From: a virus
Direction: 5' to 3' (one strand)
Length of the DNA stretch: 64,000 nt
IMG/VR virus record: IMGVR_UViG_3300042884_001034
Span: 1 to 64,000 of that record
In this document: piece after piece, positions 6,883-15,280 of the stretch
Layout: each line of letters starts with the position of its first letter
Numbering within the stretch: the stretch's first letter is position 1
Position numbers and translations under genes: made by a program
The notes under the pieces: model-generated
Database searches by the model: none
Seen by the model: the letters and a program-made list of their open reading frames with translations, nothing else
What the model was told of the DNA's origin: nothing

Positions 6883-8873
6883 ATTATATTGTAACAAAAA
6901 ACAGACAATATTTTGAAAAAATTGGAGATTACCAATATTGTGATATTTCTGAAATGATATTTCCTGATGTAGTGTCTATAGATACAGAAACATCTGGATT
7001 GTTTCCAAGGAATTCTGATGTGTTTTGTGTTCAAATTGGAACAGGAACAAATAATTATCTTATACATATGTATGATGATAATTATGAATTTAAAGATGTT
7101 GTTCCATATATAAAAGACAAAACATTAATTTTTCATAATGCATTATTTGATCTTGGTTTTTGTTACAAACATAATTTTTACCCCGAAAAGGTTAAAGACA
7201 CTATGTTAGCCACAAAAATCTTATATAATGGAGATATTTTTAACTTAAAAGCAGATTTTAAATCTGTTATGGAAAGAGAATTAAACATTACATATGATAA
7301 AACAGATCAAAAAAACATACATATTGTAAAACTTAGCCAACCCAGTACAATTCTTTACTCTTTTAATGATGTAGACAGACTTATAGAATTACATGATGCA
7401 TTAGAAAAAAAAATAATATCAGGAGGATATACAGAAACATACAACTTACATTGTGAATATATTAAAGCACTAGCTTATATGGAACAATGCGGGCTACCAA
7501 TTAGTTCTGAATCATGGAAAAACAAAATGTTAGAAGATCAAACAAATGCTTTTAAATGGAAAACATTAATTGAAGAATATATTTATGATAATATTCCTGA
7601 ATATAGACAATCTCAATTAGATCTATTTAGTCAAGATAAAAAAATAAGTGTTCTTCTTACATCTCCTTTACAAATGGTAAAAGTGTTTAAAAAATTAGGA
7701 ATAAATACTAAAGATAAAGAAGGTAAAGATTCTATTAATGAAAGTATAATATCAAAGAGTAAACATGAGTTTGTTGATATGTGGCTTAAATATCAAGAAG
7801 CAAACCATAGAGTGACAACATTTGGCGACACTATTTTTAAACAAATAGAAAATGAACGTATTTATACTAATTTTAATCCTATGGTGGATACAGCTAGACT
7901 TTCAACCAGAAAAGGGCATATTAACTTTTTAAACTTTCCTTCTGATAAAGCTACAAGAAAATCTTTTAAAGCTAATGAGGGAAATGTTATGGTGGTATGT
8001 GACTGGAGTGGTCAGGAAACTGTAATAGCTGCTGATCTTTCTCAAGATGAAGCTATGACTAAATCTGTTGTAGAAGGAGCTGATCTTCATTGTTTGTTAG
8101 CAAGAGTGTTATTTCCAGAAATAGCTGATCTTACAGATGAAGAAATTATTAAACAACACAAAGATAAAAGACAAGCTTCTAAGAGCCCAAGATTTGCAAT
8201 GTCCTATGGAGGAAATGCTTATACAATTCACATGAATGAAAGTATTCCATTAAAAAGAGCTCAAGAAATTGAAGATGGATTTAAAAAATTACATGAAGGA
8301 CTGTATACATGGGGTGAACAAGTTTTTCAACAATCTATAGCCACTGGATATATTGAATCAGCGGATGGATGGAAATTAAAGCTTCCTAAATATGAAAATT
8401 TTTTGGAATTAAAAGACAAAGTGGAGTCTATTAAAAAAGAGGAGTGGCAATTGTATAAACAAGGCAAAATTGATTATAAAAAACAAAAAGAAGACAAAAC
8501 ACACATTATAAAAGATCTTAATGCTTTTAAATTTTATAAATCAAAGAAAAAAGATGTTTCAGACTTTTTTAAACTAAAATCTGAATACCAGCGTTTGTGT
8601 TTAAACAATCCTGTTCAGTCTAGAGGAGCTCATCAGCTAAAAAGAGCTACAGTGATGTTATTTAATTGGATAAAAGAAAATAATTATTTAAATGTAGTGA
8701 AGATAGTTAATACAGTGCATGATGAATGTGTTTTAGAATGTCCAACAGACATTGCAGAAATTGTAAAAATACAATTAGAAAAATGCATGGTGGAAGGAGG
8801 TAATTATTACTTATCTAATTTACAAATTAAAGCTGATGCTCAAATTGGAATATCTTGGGGAGATGCAAAATAA
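6879..8873 (+). CDS. polA: Family A DNA polymerase with 3'-5' exonuclease
   Basis: The replicative polymerase. The proofreading domain shows ExoI at about residues 34-40 (IDTETSG), ExoII near 85 (FHNALFDLG) and ExoIII near 160 (SFNDVDRL). The polymerase domain shows motif A near 375 (CDWSGQE, in place of the usual DYSQIE), motif B at about 430-443 (KRQASKSPRFAMSYGG) and motif C near 613 (VHDECVLE). All catalytic acids are present. At 664 residues it is compact and has no 5'-3' exonuclease domain, as is common for phage enzymes. An insert of lysine-rich helices (about 510-570) lies before motif C. Neighbouring genes overlap or are tightly spaced. Confidence 0.96.
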   Translation: MNYIVTKNRQYFEKIGDYQYCDISEMIFPDVVSIDTETSGLFPRNSDVFCVQIGTGTNNYLIHMYDDNYEFKDVVPYIKDKTLIFHNALFDLGFCYKHNFYPEKVKDTMLATKILYNGDIFNLKADFKSVMERELNITYDKTDQKNIHIVKLSQPSTILYSFNDVDRLIELHDALEKKIISGGYTETYNLHCEYIKALAYMEQCGLPISSESWKNKMLEDQTNAFKWKTLIEEYIYDNIPEYRQSQLDLFSQDKKISVLLTSPLQMVKVFKKLGINTKDKEGKDSINESIISKSKHEFVDMWLKYQEANHRVTTFGDTIFKQIENERIYTNFNPMVDTARLSTRKGHINFLNFPSDKATRKSFKANEGNVMVVCDWSGQETVIAADLSQDEAMTKSVVEGADLHCLLARVLFPEIADLTDEEIIKQHKDKRQASKSPRFAMSYGGNAYTIHMNESIPLKRAQEIEDGFKKLHEGLYTWGEQVFQQSIATGYIESADGWKLKLPKYENFLELKDKVESIKKEEWQLYKQGKIDYKKQKEDKTHIIKDLNAFKFYKSKKKDVSDFFKLKSEYQRLCLNNPVQSRGAHQLKRATVMLFNWIKENNYLNVVKIVNTVHDECVLECPTDIAEIVKIQLEKCMVEGGNYYLSNLQIKADAQIGISWGDAK

Positions 8874-8879
8874 TACATT

Positions 8880-9131
8880 ATGGCTAAAATAAATCGTGAA
8901 AATATAAGTGAACATTTGCTTGATTATCAACTATCTATGATAGACAGAAGCATTTATGAAGCTCTCATCAACCCAAAATGGAGAGAGGAATGGTGTATAA
9001 ACGAAGAACAATACAATCAGTTTAAAAGATATGCCATTCCTCTTTTAAAAAAAGTGTTTAGATGTAACAAATCTAAAGCAGAAAAAACATTAGAATGGTT
9101 TCACAGCCAATTTGGTTTAAAAATTAAATGA
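8880..9131 (+). CDS. Hypothetical helical protein (83 aa)
   Basis: Not recognised. Entirely helical, with ERNISEH-like and WREEWCINEEQYNQFKRYA segments and a basic end (FRCNKSKAEKTLEWFHSQFG). It follows the polymerase gene by 6 bases and is probably co-expressed with it. Confidence 0.5.
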   Translation: MAKINRENISEHLLDYQLSMIDRSIYEALINPKWREEWCINEEQYNQFKRYAIPLLKKVFRCNKSKAEKTLEWFHSQFGLKIK

Positions 9132-9133
9132 TT

Positions 9134-9301
9134 ATGGAAGATAAAAAACACACACACTTTATTGAGGTATGGTCAGGATATAAAAATAAACCACATAATA
9201 CCGAATGCGTTGAAATAGAAAAGTTACCAATATATTTAAAAATCACAGAAGAATATATGTTTTGCAAAACCGTTGCTATTTGGAAAATTAAATTAAAATA
9301 A
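9134..9301 (+). CDS. Hypothetical protein (55 aa)
   Basis: A + strand frame starting MEDKKHTHFIEVW, with beta-like segments and two cysteines (TECVEI, MFCKTVAIW). An in-frame ATG at 9128 overlaps the previous stop and is an alternative start. A longer frame on the other strand over this region is rich in I, F and S and looks like a shadow. Function unknown. Confidence 0.45.
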   Translation: MEDKKHTHFIEVWSGYKNKPHNTECVEIEKLPIYLKITEEYMFCKTVAIWKIKLK

Positions 9302-9304
9302 ATT

Positions 9305-9406
9305 ATGAAAACAATAATAATAACAATAATAATAACAATAATAGTATGGGAAATAGTAAGAGGAATACTAAAAAAATTAATCCTAAAGTACATGAACGAC
9401 ATGTAA
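9305..9406 (+). CDS. Small membrane protein (33 aa)
   Basis: MKT is followed by a run of isoleucines and threonines (IIITIIITIIVW), then a basic amphipathic tail (RGILKKLILKYMNDM). The hydrophobic run comes from an (ATA)n(ACA) simple repeat, so it could be a slippage-prone tract. Its stop overlaps the ATG of the next small membrane gene (TAATG). Confidence 0.35.
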   Translation: MKTIIITIIITIIVWEIVRGILKKLILKYMNDM

Positions 9407-9501
9407 TGATAAAGTTTTTTTTATTAGTAATTATAGCTTATATAGGACTTTTTATTATGGCTATTATTCAAAAAATTAAAGAACTTTTTATAAAATCATA
9501 A
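9406..9501 (+). CDS. Small membrane protein (31 aa)
   Basis: MIKFFLLVIIAYIGLFIMAI is one transmembrane helix, followed by a basic tail (QKIKELFIKS). Its start overlaps the stop of the previous mini-protein, suggesting coupled translation. Two such proteins in a row, both too short for normal gene calling, may form a small membrane complex, but no function can be assigned. Confidence 0.4.
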   Translation: MIKFFLLVIIAYIGLFIMAIIQKIKELFIKS

Positions 9502-9527
9502 TTATGACATTTGAAAAATTATAAACT

Positions 9528-9770
9528 ATGGCTATAGCTTTATTAAAATTTGATCTAAATGATCCTGAAGATGAAATACAGCATAAGAGAGCTATAAAAT
9601 CTCTTGATATGATGTTATGTTTCTGGGATATTAGTCAATATTTAAGACAAATAGTGAAATATGAAGACAATTCTAAAATATCAGGAGATGATATGGCTGA
9701 TAAAATAAAAGAAAAATTCCATGAAATTTTAGATGAACATGGTATTTCAATTGATGAATTGTTGGGCTAA
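9528..9770 (+). CDS. Hypothetical protein (80 aa)
   Basis: Not recognised. Acidic and helical (FDLNDPEDEIQHKRAIKSLD, then MADKIKEKFHEILDEHGISI). It is located between the mini membrane genes and the replication initiator candidate. Confidence 0.5.
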   Translation: MAIALLKFDLNDPEDEIQHKRAIKSLDMMLCFWDISQYLRQIVKYEDNSKISGDDMADKIKEKFHEILDEHGISIDELLG

Positions 9771-9781
9771 ATTTTTAAAAT

Positions 9782-9961
9782 ATGGTGGAATTAAAAGTGG
9801 ATTTTGAAAGAGAATTTTTAAAAGATTATATATATTTGTTAGAGGAGAATATGATCCTGGACAAAGAAATTCAAAAAGAAATGCACAGCAGAAAACCTGC
9901 TAAAATAATTGTAATAACAGAAAAAGTAGAAGAAAATGAACATAACCCCCTACCATTTTAA
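9782..9961 (+). CDS. Hypothetical protein (59 aa)
   Basis: A short frame starting MVELKVDFEREFLKDYIY with two charged helices. Its 3' end overlaps the start of the next gene by 26 bases, which is more than usual for this genome. Function unknown. Confidence 0.4.
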   Translation: MVELKVDFEREFLKDYIYLLEENMILDKEIQKEMHSRKPAKIIVITEKVEENEHNPLPF

Positions 9962-10559
9962 AGAAATAACTAATAAAGGATACAATTTAGATATTATATA
10001 CACTTTAAAGCTTGTAGAAGAGGGAGTGGATGTCAAATCTTTTTGTGAAGAAGCTCCTAAATTAAAAATAGTTTATCAATCTATAATAAGAAAAGGATTA
10101 ATATCAGAACAGGATTGTCTAACCACAGACGGGAAAAGTCTTCTCAAGTTTTTAGAAACACCAGCAAATGAAGTTGTTAAATTGATTAAACAAAAACCTA
10201 ATTCTTCTGATTTTGATCTTTGGTGGAAAACCTATCCCTCTACAGACACTTTTGTTATTAAAGGAACAAACTTTTTAGGTAGCAGATCATTTAAAGTGAA
10301 AAAAGATGAATGTAAACTTAAATTACAAAAAATCCTTGCAGAAGGAGAATATACAATTGAAGAGCTTGTAAAAGCTTTAGAATTAGATGTATTCCAGAAG
10401 AAGGAAAATTCCTTTAAAACAAAAACAAATAAACTTAGCTTTCTCCAAAACAGTCTTACATATTTAAATCAAAGAAGCTTTGAAGGATATATAGATCTTA
10501 TTAGACAAGGATTTTCTCCTAAAGAAGAACCAGAGATAGTAGGTAGTACAGACATATAA
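9936..10559 (+). CDS. Probable replisome organizer / helicase-loader-like protein (207 aa)
   Basis: It sits directly before the DnaB-like helicase, the usual place for a loader or origin protein. The first 90 residues look like a winged-helix region (helices followed by RKGLISEQDCLTTDGKSLLK). The second half has FDLWWKTYPSTDTF, RSFKVKKDECKLKLQKIL and a helical end, a pattern seen in phage replisome organizer proteins, where a WxxYP motif is followed by a helix that contacts the helicase. No ATPase motif is present, so this is not a DnaC-type loader. The role is inferred mainly from position. Confidence 0.5.
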   Translation: MNITPYHFKEITNKGYNLDIIYTLKLVEEGVDVKSFCEEAPKLKIVYQSIIRKGLISEQDCLTTDGKSLLKFLETPANEVVKLIKQKPNSSDFDLWWKTYPSTDTFVIKGTNFLGSRSFKVKKDECKLKLQKILAEGEYTIEELVKALELDVFQKKENSFKTKTNKLSFLQNSLTYLNQRSFEGYIDLIRQGFSPKEEPEIVGSTDI

Positions 10560-10568
10560 ATATTTAAT

Positions 10569-11636
10569 ATGAATTTTCAGGAATTAAACAAACAAGTGGA
10601 GCTAGGACTGTCAAATAAAAACAGTGGAATTCCTATGGGTTTTAACAGGCTTAATAAATATATTGGTATTAGAAAATCCATATATACATTAGTGGGAGGG
10701 CTTACGGGCTCAGGAAAAACATCTTTTATTGATGATGCATTTGTTTTAAATCCATTTGATTGGTTTATTTCTAAAGAAGGCCAAGCTTCAGGAATAAAAC
10801 TAAAAATATGGTATAGATCTATGGAGCGTAGCAGAGTGTATAAAATGGCTAAATGGGTGTCTAGGAAAATATTTCTTGATCATGGTATAATTATCACTGT
10901 TCCTAAACTATTAGGCTGGACAGAGAAAATGAACCACGATGAACATGATCTATTTTTACAATATGAGGATTATGTGGAAAGAATGAATGATGTAATTACA
11001 ATTATTGATGGTCCAGAGAATCCTGTAGGTATAGCTAAAGAATTAAAAGCTTTTGCTGAAAAGAATGGAGAAATAGTTCAAATAGATCAATATAATAAGA
11101 AATACATTCCTAATGATGAAAGTCAGATAGTTATTCCTATTATAGATCATATTGGCCTACTTAAACTCACTAAAGATCAACCTACAAAGAAACAGGCTAT
11201 TGATAAAATGTCAGATGAGCTGAGATATGCTAGAGATTTCTATGGATATAGTCCTGTTGTTGTTAGTCAGTTCAATAGAGATATTTCCAACCCAATAAGA
11301 ATGAAAAATGGAGATGTAGAGCCCCAATTAGAAGATTTTGCAGAAAGCTCTTCCACACAAAATGATGCTGATGTTGTTTTAGCTTTATTTGACCCTATGA
11401 GATATAAAGTGCCAGATCCTTCTGGATATAGTCTTGAAAAGCTAAAAGATGAATTTGGTGCTAAATATTTTAGAAGTCTTAGACTAATAAAGAATTCTTA
11501 TGGGTCAGATGATGTAAGAATTGGTCTTGCATTTTTGGGTGAAATAGGTGTATTTAAAGAACTTCCTAGAAGAAAAAACATAACAGATGCTGATTATCAA
11601 GCTGTTGTAAATAAATCTTATTTTTTAAACCAATAA
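10569..11636 (+). CDS. dnaB: DnaB-like replicative helicase (RecA-fold domain)
   Basis: Walker A is at residues 44-52 (GLTGSGKTS) and is followed by the SMERSRVYKMAKW segment that replaces the usual SLEM motif. Walker B lies in VIPIIDHIGLL, and the H4 region reads DELRYARDFYGYSPVVVSQFNRD. The late segment QLEDFAESSSTQNDADVVLALFDP matches the DnaB C-terminal signature. At 355 residues it lacks the N-terminal primase-binding domain of bacterial DnaB, so coupling to the primase at 16220 probably uses other contacts. It acts as the hexameric fork helicase. Confidence 0.88.
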   Translation: MNFQELNKQVELGLSNKNSGIPMGFNRLNKYIGIRKSIYTLVGGLTGSGKTSFIDDAFVLNPFDWFISKEGQASGIKLKIWYRSMERSRVYKMAKWVSRKIFLDHGIIITVPKLLGWTEKMNHDEHDLFLQYEDYVERMNDVITIIDGPENPVGIAKELKAFAEKNGEIVQIDQYNKKYIPNDESQIVIPIIDHIGLLKLTKDQPTKKQAIDKMSDELRYARDFYGYSPVVVSQFNRDISNPIRMKNGDVEPQLEDFAESSSTQNDADVVLALFDPMRYKVPDPSGYSLEKLKDEFGAKYFRSLRLIKNSYGSDDVRIGLAFLGEIGVFKELPRRKNITDADYQAVVNKSYFLNQ

Positions 11637-11644
11637 ATAATTAT

Positions 11645-11980
11645 ATGTCAGGAGGTAGATTTGATTACATACAAAATCGTTTGCCCGATGTGGCAGAAAG
11701 TATTGAAAATGTAATAGAAAGAAATGGAAAAAGAAAGACTAATGATGAATTAAAATTAGAATCTTGGCACTCATTAGATTGGTATGAAAAATACCCAGAG
11801 GACTTACATCATTATAAATATCCAGATGAAGTGATAGAAGAATTTAAAAAAGGAGTGGAAATTATTAAAAGAGCTTATGTTTATATCCAAAGGATTGATT
11901 GGCTTTTATCTGATGATGATGGAGAAGAGTCTTTTTTAGAAAGATTAAATAAAGAATTAAAAAATTTAAAAAATCAATAA
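11645..11980 (+). CDS. Conserved phage protein beginning MSGGRFDY (111 aa)
   Basis: The N-terminus MSGGRFDYIQNRL is a signature I know from many small phage proteins of unknown function. The rest is helical and acidic, with a WHSLDWYEKYPEDLHHY segment and a C-terminal helix (ERLNKELKNLKNQ). It lies in the replication operon and its stop overlaps the next start. Confidence 0.6.
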   Translation: MSGGRFDYIQNRLPDVAESIENVIERNGKRKTNDELKLESWHSLDWYEKYPEDLHHYKYPDEVIEEFKKGVEIIKRAYVYIQRIDWLLSDDDGEESFLERLNKELKNLKNQ

Positions 11981-12234
11981 TGGACAGTGTATCAATAGAA
12001 GTGGAAATACTTCCAGAAATTCCTGTAACATTTACAGGAGAACCAGAATTCCATGATGATAGTTTTACCCATGAATTTGGTACAGAAGTGATTAAATACT
12101 GGTGCGTAGATAAGTTTACATGGGACAAAGAAGGCCACACAGAAGAAGAAATAACCAAAATTGAAGAGTGGTTAGGGTTCACTTCTAACAAAGATTGGAT
12201 TTGTGAAAATTTAACAAATAAAATAAAAAAATGA
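11980..12234 (+). CDS. Acidic hypothetical protein (84 aa)
   Basis: Not recognised. A beta-rich first half (SVSIEVEILPEIPVTFTGE) and a helical second half (EEEITKIEEWLGFTSNKDW). It overlaps both neighbours by a few bases, so expression is coupled within the replication operon. Confidence 0.5.
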   Translation: MDSVSIEVEILPEIPVTFTGEPEFHDDSFTHEFGTEVIKYWCVDKFTWDKEGHTEEEITKIEEWLGFTSNKDWICENLTNKIKK

Positions 12235-12476
12235 CCAGAGAACTTTATTTAACTTACAGAAATCAAAATAATGCTGCTATCTTATATGAATGGTATAAGG
12301 AAAAATTTGATTCTGTAAAACATCGTCCATTTTTATCATTCAATGAATTTTTTATATATCTACCTATGTGGGGAGATATAAACAATATTTATCAAAAAAT
12401 TACACAAATTTTAGATGAAAAGTTTTCTATTAGAAAACTAATGAATTCAAATGGTGAGATAATAAATTACATATGA
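12231..12476 (+). CDS. Hypothetical protein (81 aa)
   Basis: Not recognised. Helical start (ELYLTYRNQNNAAILYEWYK), then an aromatic segment FLSFNEFFIYLPMWGD and a C-terminal helix. It overlaps the SF2 helicase gene by 4 bases. Confidence 0.5.
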   Translation: MTRELYLTYRNQNNAAILYEWYKEKFDSVKHRPFLSFNEFFIYLPMWGDINNIYQKITQILDEKFSIRKLMNSNGEIINYI

Positions 12477-13552
12477 GCAAACAAAATGAAATTCAAGAAA
12501 AATTTATAACAAAAGGACTTAGTTTTCTAAAAAAGAATAAGAAAGGGTATTTCGATCTTGCTATGAGATTTGGTAAATGTCGCACCACTATTGAAATACT
12601 TAAAAATCTTGTTCCTGCTCGTAGTACAATTCTTATAGCTTATCCAGATAATAAGTTAAAAGCCACTTGGCAATCAGAATGTGAAACATGGGGATATAAG
12701 AATCCAAACATTTTTTATGTAAATTTTAGTTCTCTAAAGAAACATGCTACACATATATTTGATGTATTTGTTATAGATGAATTACACAGTTGCTCAGAAA
12801 ATGAGAGAGAATATGCTCATCAAATAATGAATAATTGTGAATATACAATTGGACTTTCGGGCACTATTACAGCAGACACTGCTGAATTATGGGATATGAA
12901 GGAAATAGCTTCTTACAGTACAGACGATGGTATAAAAGCTGGTATTCTTGCGGATTACAAAATTACAGTGCATGTAGTGAATTTAGATAATAAAATATAT
13001 ACAAAAGATTCCAAAGGAAAGTCAAAGACAGAGAAACAAAGATATGATGCTTATACATGGGTAATTGAAAAACTAAAAAAAGAAGGAAGAGATTTTATGT
13101 TTTTAGCTTTAACAAGAAACAGACTTTCTCAATCCTCTGTAGGAAAATTACATTATGTTCAAGCTTTATTGGAAAAACTAAAAGACAAAAGAGTCTTGGT
13201 ATTTACAGGACTATCTAAAGCTGCAGATAGTATTGGTATTCCTTCCTATCATACAAAAAGTAAAAATGATGATGCTTTTGTTGCTTTTCAAAATGAAGAG
13301 ATTAATCATTTAGCTTTAGCTGCTATGGGAAAAGTGGGAGTGACATACCCTCATCTTGATTCTGTTATATTAACAAATTTTGTGTATGCAGCTGAGGAAA
13401 ATGCTCAGATTTTGAACAGATGTATAAAATTAGATTATCAAGAAAAAGTAGCAGACATGCATGTAATTTGTTTAAATGAACCTGCAGAAATAAAAAAATT
13501 AAAAGAAGGGCTTAGTTTATTAGACTCTTCAAAAATTATTTGGCAGTATTAA
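12473..13552 (+). CDS. SF2 helicase, compact form (359 aa)
   Basis: Motif I is MRFGKCRTT at about residues 31-39 (GKCRT instead of GxGKT), motif II is VIDELHS near 102 (DELH), motif III is GLSGTIT, and motif VI is NAQILNRCIK. These place it in the DEAD/DEAH-like superfamily 2, in the group with UvsW- and SNF2-type phage helicases. At 359 residues it is shorter than most and has no obvious extra domains. It likely remodels forks or recombination intermediates. A homing endonuclease gene follows. Confidence 0.8.
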   Translation: MSKQNEIQEKFITKGLSFLKKNKKGYFDLAMRFGKCRTTIEILKNLVPARSTILIAYPDNKLKATWQSECETWGYKNPNIFYVNFSSLKKHATHIFDVFVIDELHSCSENEREYAHQIMNNCEYTIGLSGTITADTAELWDMKEIASYSTDDGIKAGILADYKITVHVVNLDNKIYTKDSKGKSKTEKQRYDAYTWVIEKLKKEGRDFMFLALTRNRLSQSSVGKLHYVQALLEKLKDKRVLVFTGLSKAADSIGIPSYHTKSKNDDAFVAFQNEEINHLALAAMGKVGVTYPHLDSVILTNFVYAAEENAQILNRCIKLDYQEKVADMHVICLNEPAEIKKLKEGLSLLDSSKIIWQY

Positions 13553-13570
13553 ATATTTTACATATATTTG
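13539..13570 (+). promoter_or_regulatory. Bacteroidota-type promoter before the GIY-YIG gene
   Basis: TTTG at 13539-13542, a 20-base spacer, and TATATTTG at 13563-13570, close to the consensus TTTG-N19-TAnnTTTG. The start of transcription would fall about 12 bases before the ATG at 13589. The -33 box lies within the end of the helicase gene. Confidence 0.65.
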
Positions 13571-13588
13571 TGAACAAACTTCTCAAAT

Positions 13589-14566
13589 ATGATTGATAAT
13601 TACGGAAAATACTACTTGTATAGACACATAAGACTTGATAAAAACGAACCTTTTTATATAGGAATTGGTACTAAAAAAGAGTCTAAAGCTAAAATAAAAT
13701 TTAATAAAAAGTTTCAAAGTATTAAATATATATATGATAGAGCATATTCAAAAATAAGAAAAAGTTCTAAAATTTGGAATTTAATTACAGCAAAAACCGA
13801 TTATAAAGTAGAAATCTTGTTAGAGTCAGACAGTCTTTCTTTTATAAAAGAAAAAGAAAAGGAATTTATAGCTTTTTATGGGAGAATTGATAAAAATACA
13901 GGAATTTTAGCTAATATGACAGATGGTGGAGAAGGAATGACTGGAACTTCTAGAAAATTTACAGAAGAACAAAAAATAAAACATAGAAATCATACTTCTT
14001 GTAAAAAAGTAGTAAAATTAGACAGTAACTATGAAATAGTTGAAATTTATCTTAGTTCTAGAGAAGCAAGTAGAAAAAATTTTATTTCTAAAGTATGTGA
14101 TATTTGTAATGATAAATGTAAATTAAAAAATGGATTTACTTATAGATATTTAAATGACTACATTTTTTATAAAAATAAAGAAAACTTTTATATTAAAGGA
14201 AGTAAGTACATAATATATGAAAATAAAGAATGGCACATACATGATTTTTGTAAATATATAGCTAACATAAATAAAACTTCTTATGTTAAAATTTATAATA
14301 GATTACAAAAAGGATTATCAATAGATGAATCTATAAAACTAAATACAAAACTTAAACCTTCTAAATATATTTATATAATAGAAAATGTTAAAACTGGGGA
14401 AAAAACAAAATTTAAAACAATGATTGAATTGTGTAATGAATTAAAAGAACAGAGACCTACAATATGGTATAGAATAAAAAATAAAACTGTAAAAAATGGG
14501 TTTATAATAAAGAAAGAAAGTCTTTCAATGTTGGATGAAAACAAAATAAGTTATATCTTTGGTTAA
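13589..14566 (+). CDS. GIY-YIG homing endonuclease (325 aa)
   Basis: The N-terminal GIY-YIG domain begins YLYRHIRLDKNEPFYIGIG, with the arginine-rich helix and KEKEKEFIAFYGRID following, and ends with NMTDGGEGMTG, which starts the NUMOD-type DNA-binding tail. The C-terminal half has repeated small helical DNA-binding segments. The N-terminus closely resembles the endonuclease at 42613-43257. It stands alone between two replication genes, has its own promoter, and its DNA is even more AT-rich than its neighbours, all signs of a mobile insertion. It would cut genomes that lack the insert so that it is copied in. Confidence 0.88.
   Translation: MIDNYGKYYLYRHIRLDKNEPFYIGIGTKKESKAKIKFNKKFQSIKYIYDRAYSKIRKSSKIWNLITAKTDYKVEILLESDSLSFIKEKEKEFIAFYGRIDKNTGILANMTDGGEGMTGTSRKFTEEQKIKHRNHTSCKKVVKLDSNYEIVEIYLSSREASRKNFISKVCDICNDKCKLKNGFTYRYLNDYIFYKNKENFYIKGSKYIIYENKEWHIHDFCKYIANINKTSYVKIYNRLQKGLSIDESIKLNTKLKPSKYIYIIENVKTGEKTKFKTMIELCNELKEQRPTIWYRIKNKTVKNGFIIKKESLSMLDENKISYIFG
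14531..14561 (+). promoter_or_regulatory. Promoter for the ATPase/SSB unit
   Basis: TTG at 14531-14533, a 20-base spacer, and TATCTTTG at 14554-14561, inside the last codons of the GIY-YIG gene. Transcription would start about 20 bases before the ATG at 14589. Confidence 0.6.
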
Positions 14567-14588
14567 AACAATTTAAAACAAAATAAAA

Positions 14589-15260
14589 ATGGCAAGCAAA
14601 TTAATTGGCATAGTGGGCCAAACAGGAACAGGAAAATCAACATCAATTAAACATTTAAATCCAGAAGAAACTTACATTATTAACGTAGCAAAAAAAGAAT
14701 TACCTTTCAAAGGAAGTGAAAAACTGTATAATACAGAAAAAAAGAATTATAAAGAAGTGGACGATGCTATTGAAATTACACGTTTATTAAGAACAATTTC
14801 AGAGAAAGCTACCCACATCAAAAATATTGTGATAGAAGATTCTAATTATATAATGGGTTTTAATATGGTGGCTAAAGCTACAGAAACAGGGTACACTAAA
14901 TTTAGTGTTATGGCTAAAGATATGGTGGAATTGTTTAGAGAAGCCAGAAAGCTAAGAGATGATATAAAGGTGTTTTATTTCACTCATCCAGAAACAGTGG
15001 AAGATGGTGGTGATATTATTGGGTATAAAATTAAGACAGCTGGTAAATTGATTGATAATCAAGTGCTATTAGAAGGACTTCTAACAGTGTGTTTATACAC
15101 ATTAGTAGAAGAAAATAAAGATGGATCAGCCTCTTATTATTTTATAACAAATAGATATAAAAAGTTCCCAGCGAAAAGTCCAGATGGTATGTTTAGTGAA
15201 TTAAAAATTCCTAACAATTTACAAGAAGTGGTAAACAATGTAGACAACTATTATAAATAA
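14589..15260 (+). CDS. Sak4-like RecA-fold ATPase (223 aa)
   Basis: Walker A at residues 10-18 is GQTGTGKST. A Walker B-like segment reads NIVIEDSNYIMGF, and a later KVFYFTHPETVEDGGD resembles the sensor region. This layout matches the AAA_24/Sak4 group of phage single-strand annealing ATPases, which are commonly encoded next to an SSB, as here (21 bases before it). The likely role is recombination-dependent repair or annealing with the SSB-like partner. Confidence 0.72.
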   Translation: MASKLIGIVGQTGTGKSTSIKHLNPEETYIINVAKKELPFKGSEKLYNTEKKNYKEVDDAIEITRLLRTISEKATHIKNIVIEDSNYIMGFNMVAKATETGYTKFSVMAKDMVELFREARKLRDDIKVFYFTHPETVEDGGDIIGYKIKTAGKLIDNQVLLEGLLTVCLYTLVEENKDGSASYYFITNRYKKFPAKSPDGMFSELKIPNNLQEVVNNVDNYYK

Positions 15261-15280
15261 ACAATTAAAAACAAAACAAA

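Noticed and set aside
9305-9350. (AATAATAAC)n simple repeat as a repeat array or origin
   Set aside because: It is only about 45 bases long, lies inside a mini-gene and is not repeated elsewhere, so no origin claim is made.
9124-9402. 92-codon frame on the - strand, rich in I and F
   Set aside because: Its composition follows from A/T simple repeats, and three small + strand genes with coupled starts explain the region better.
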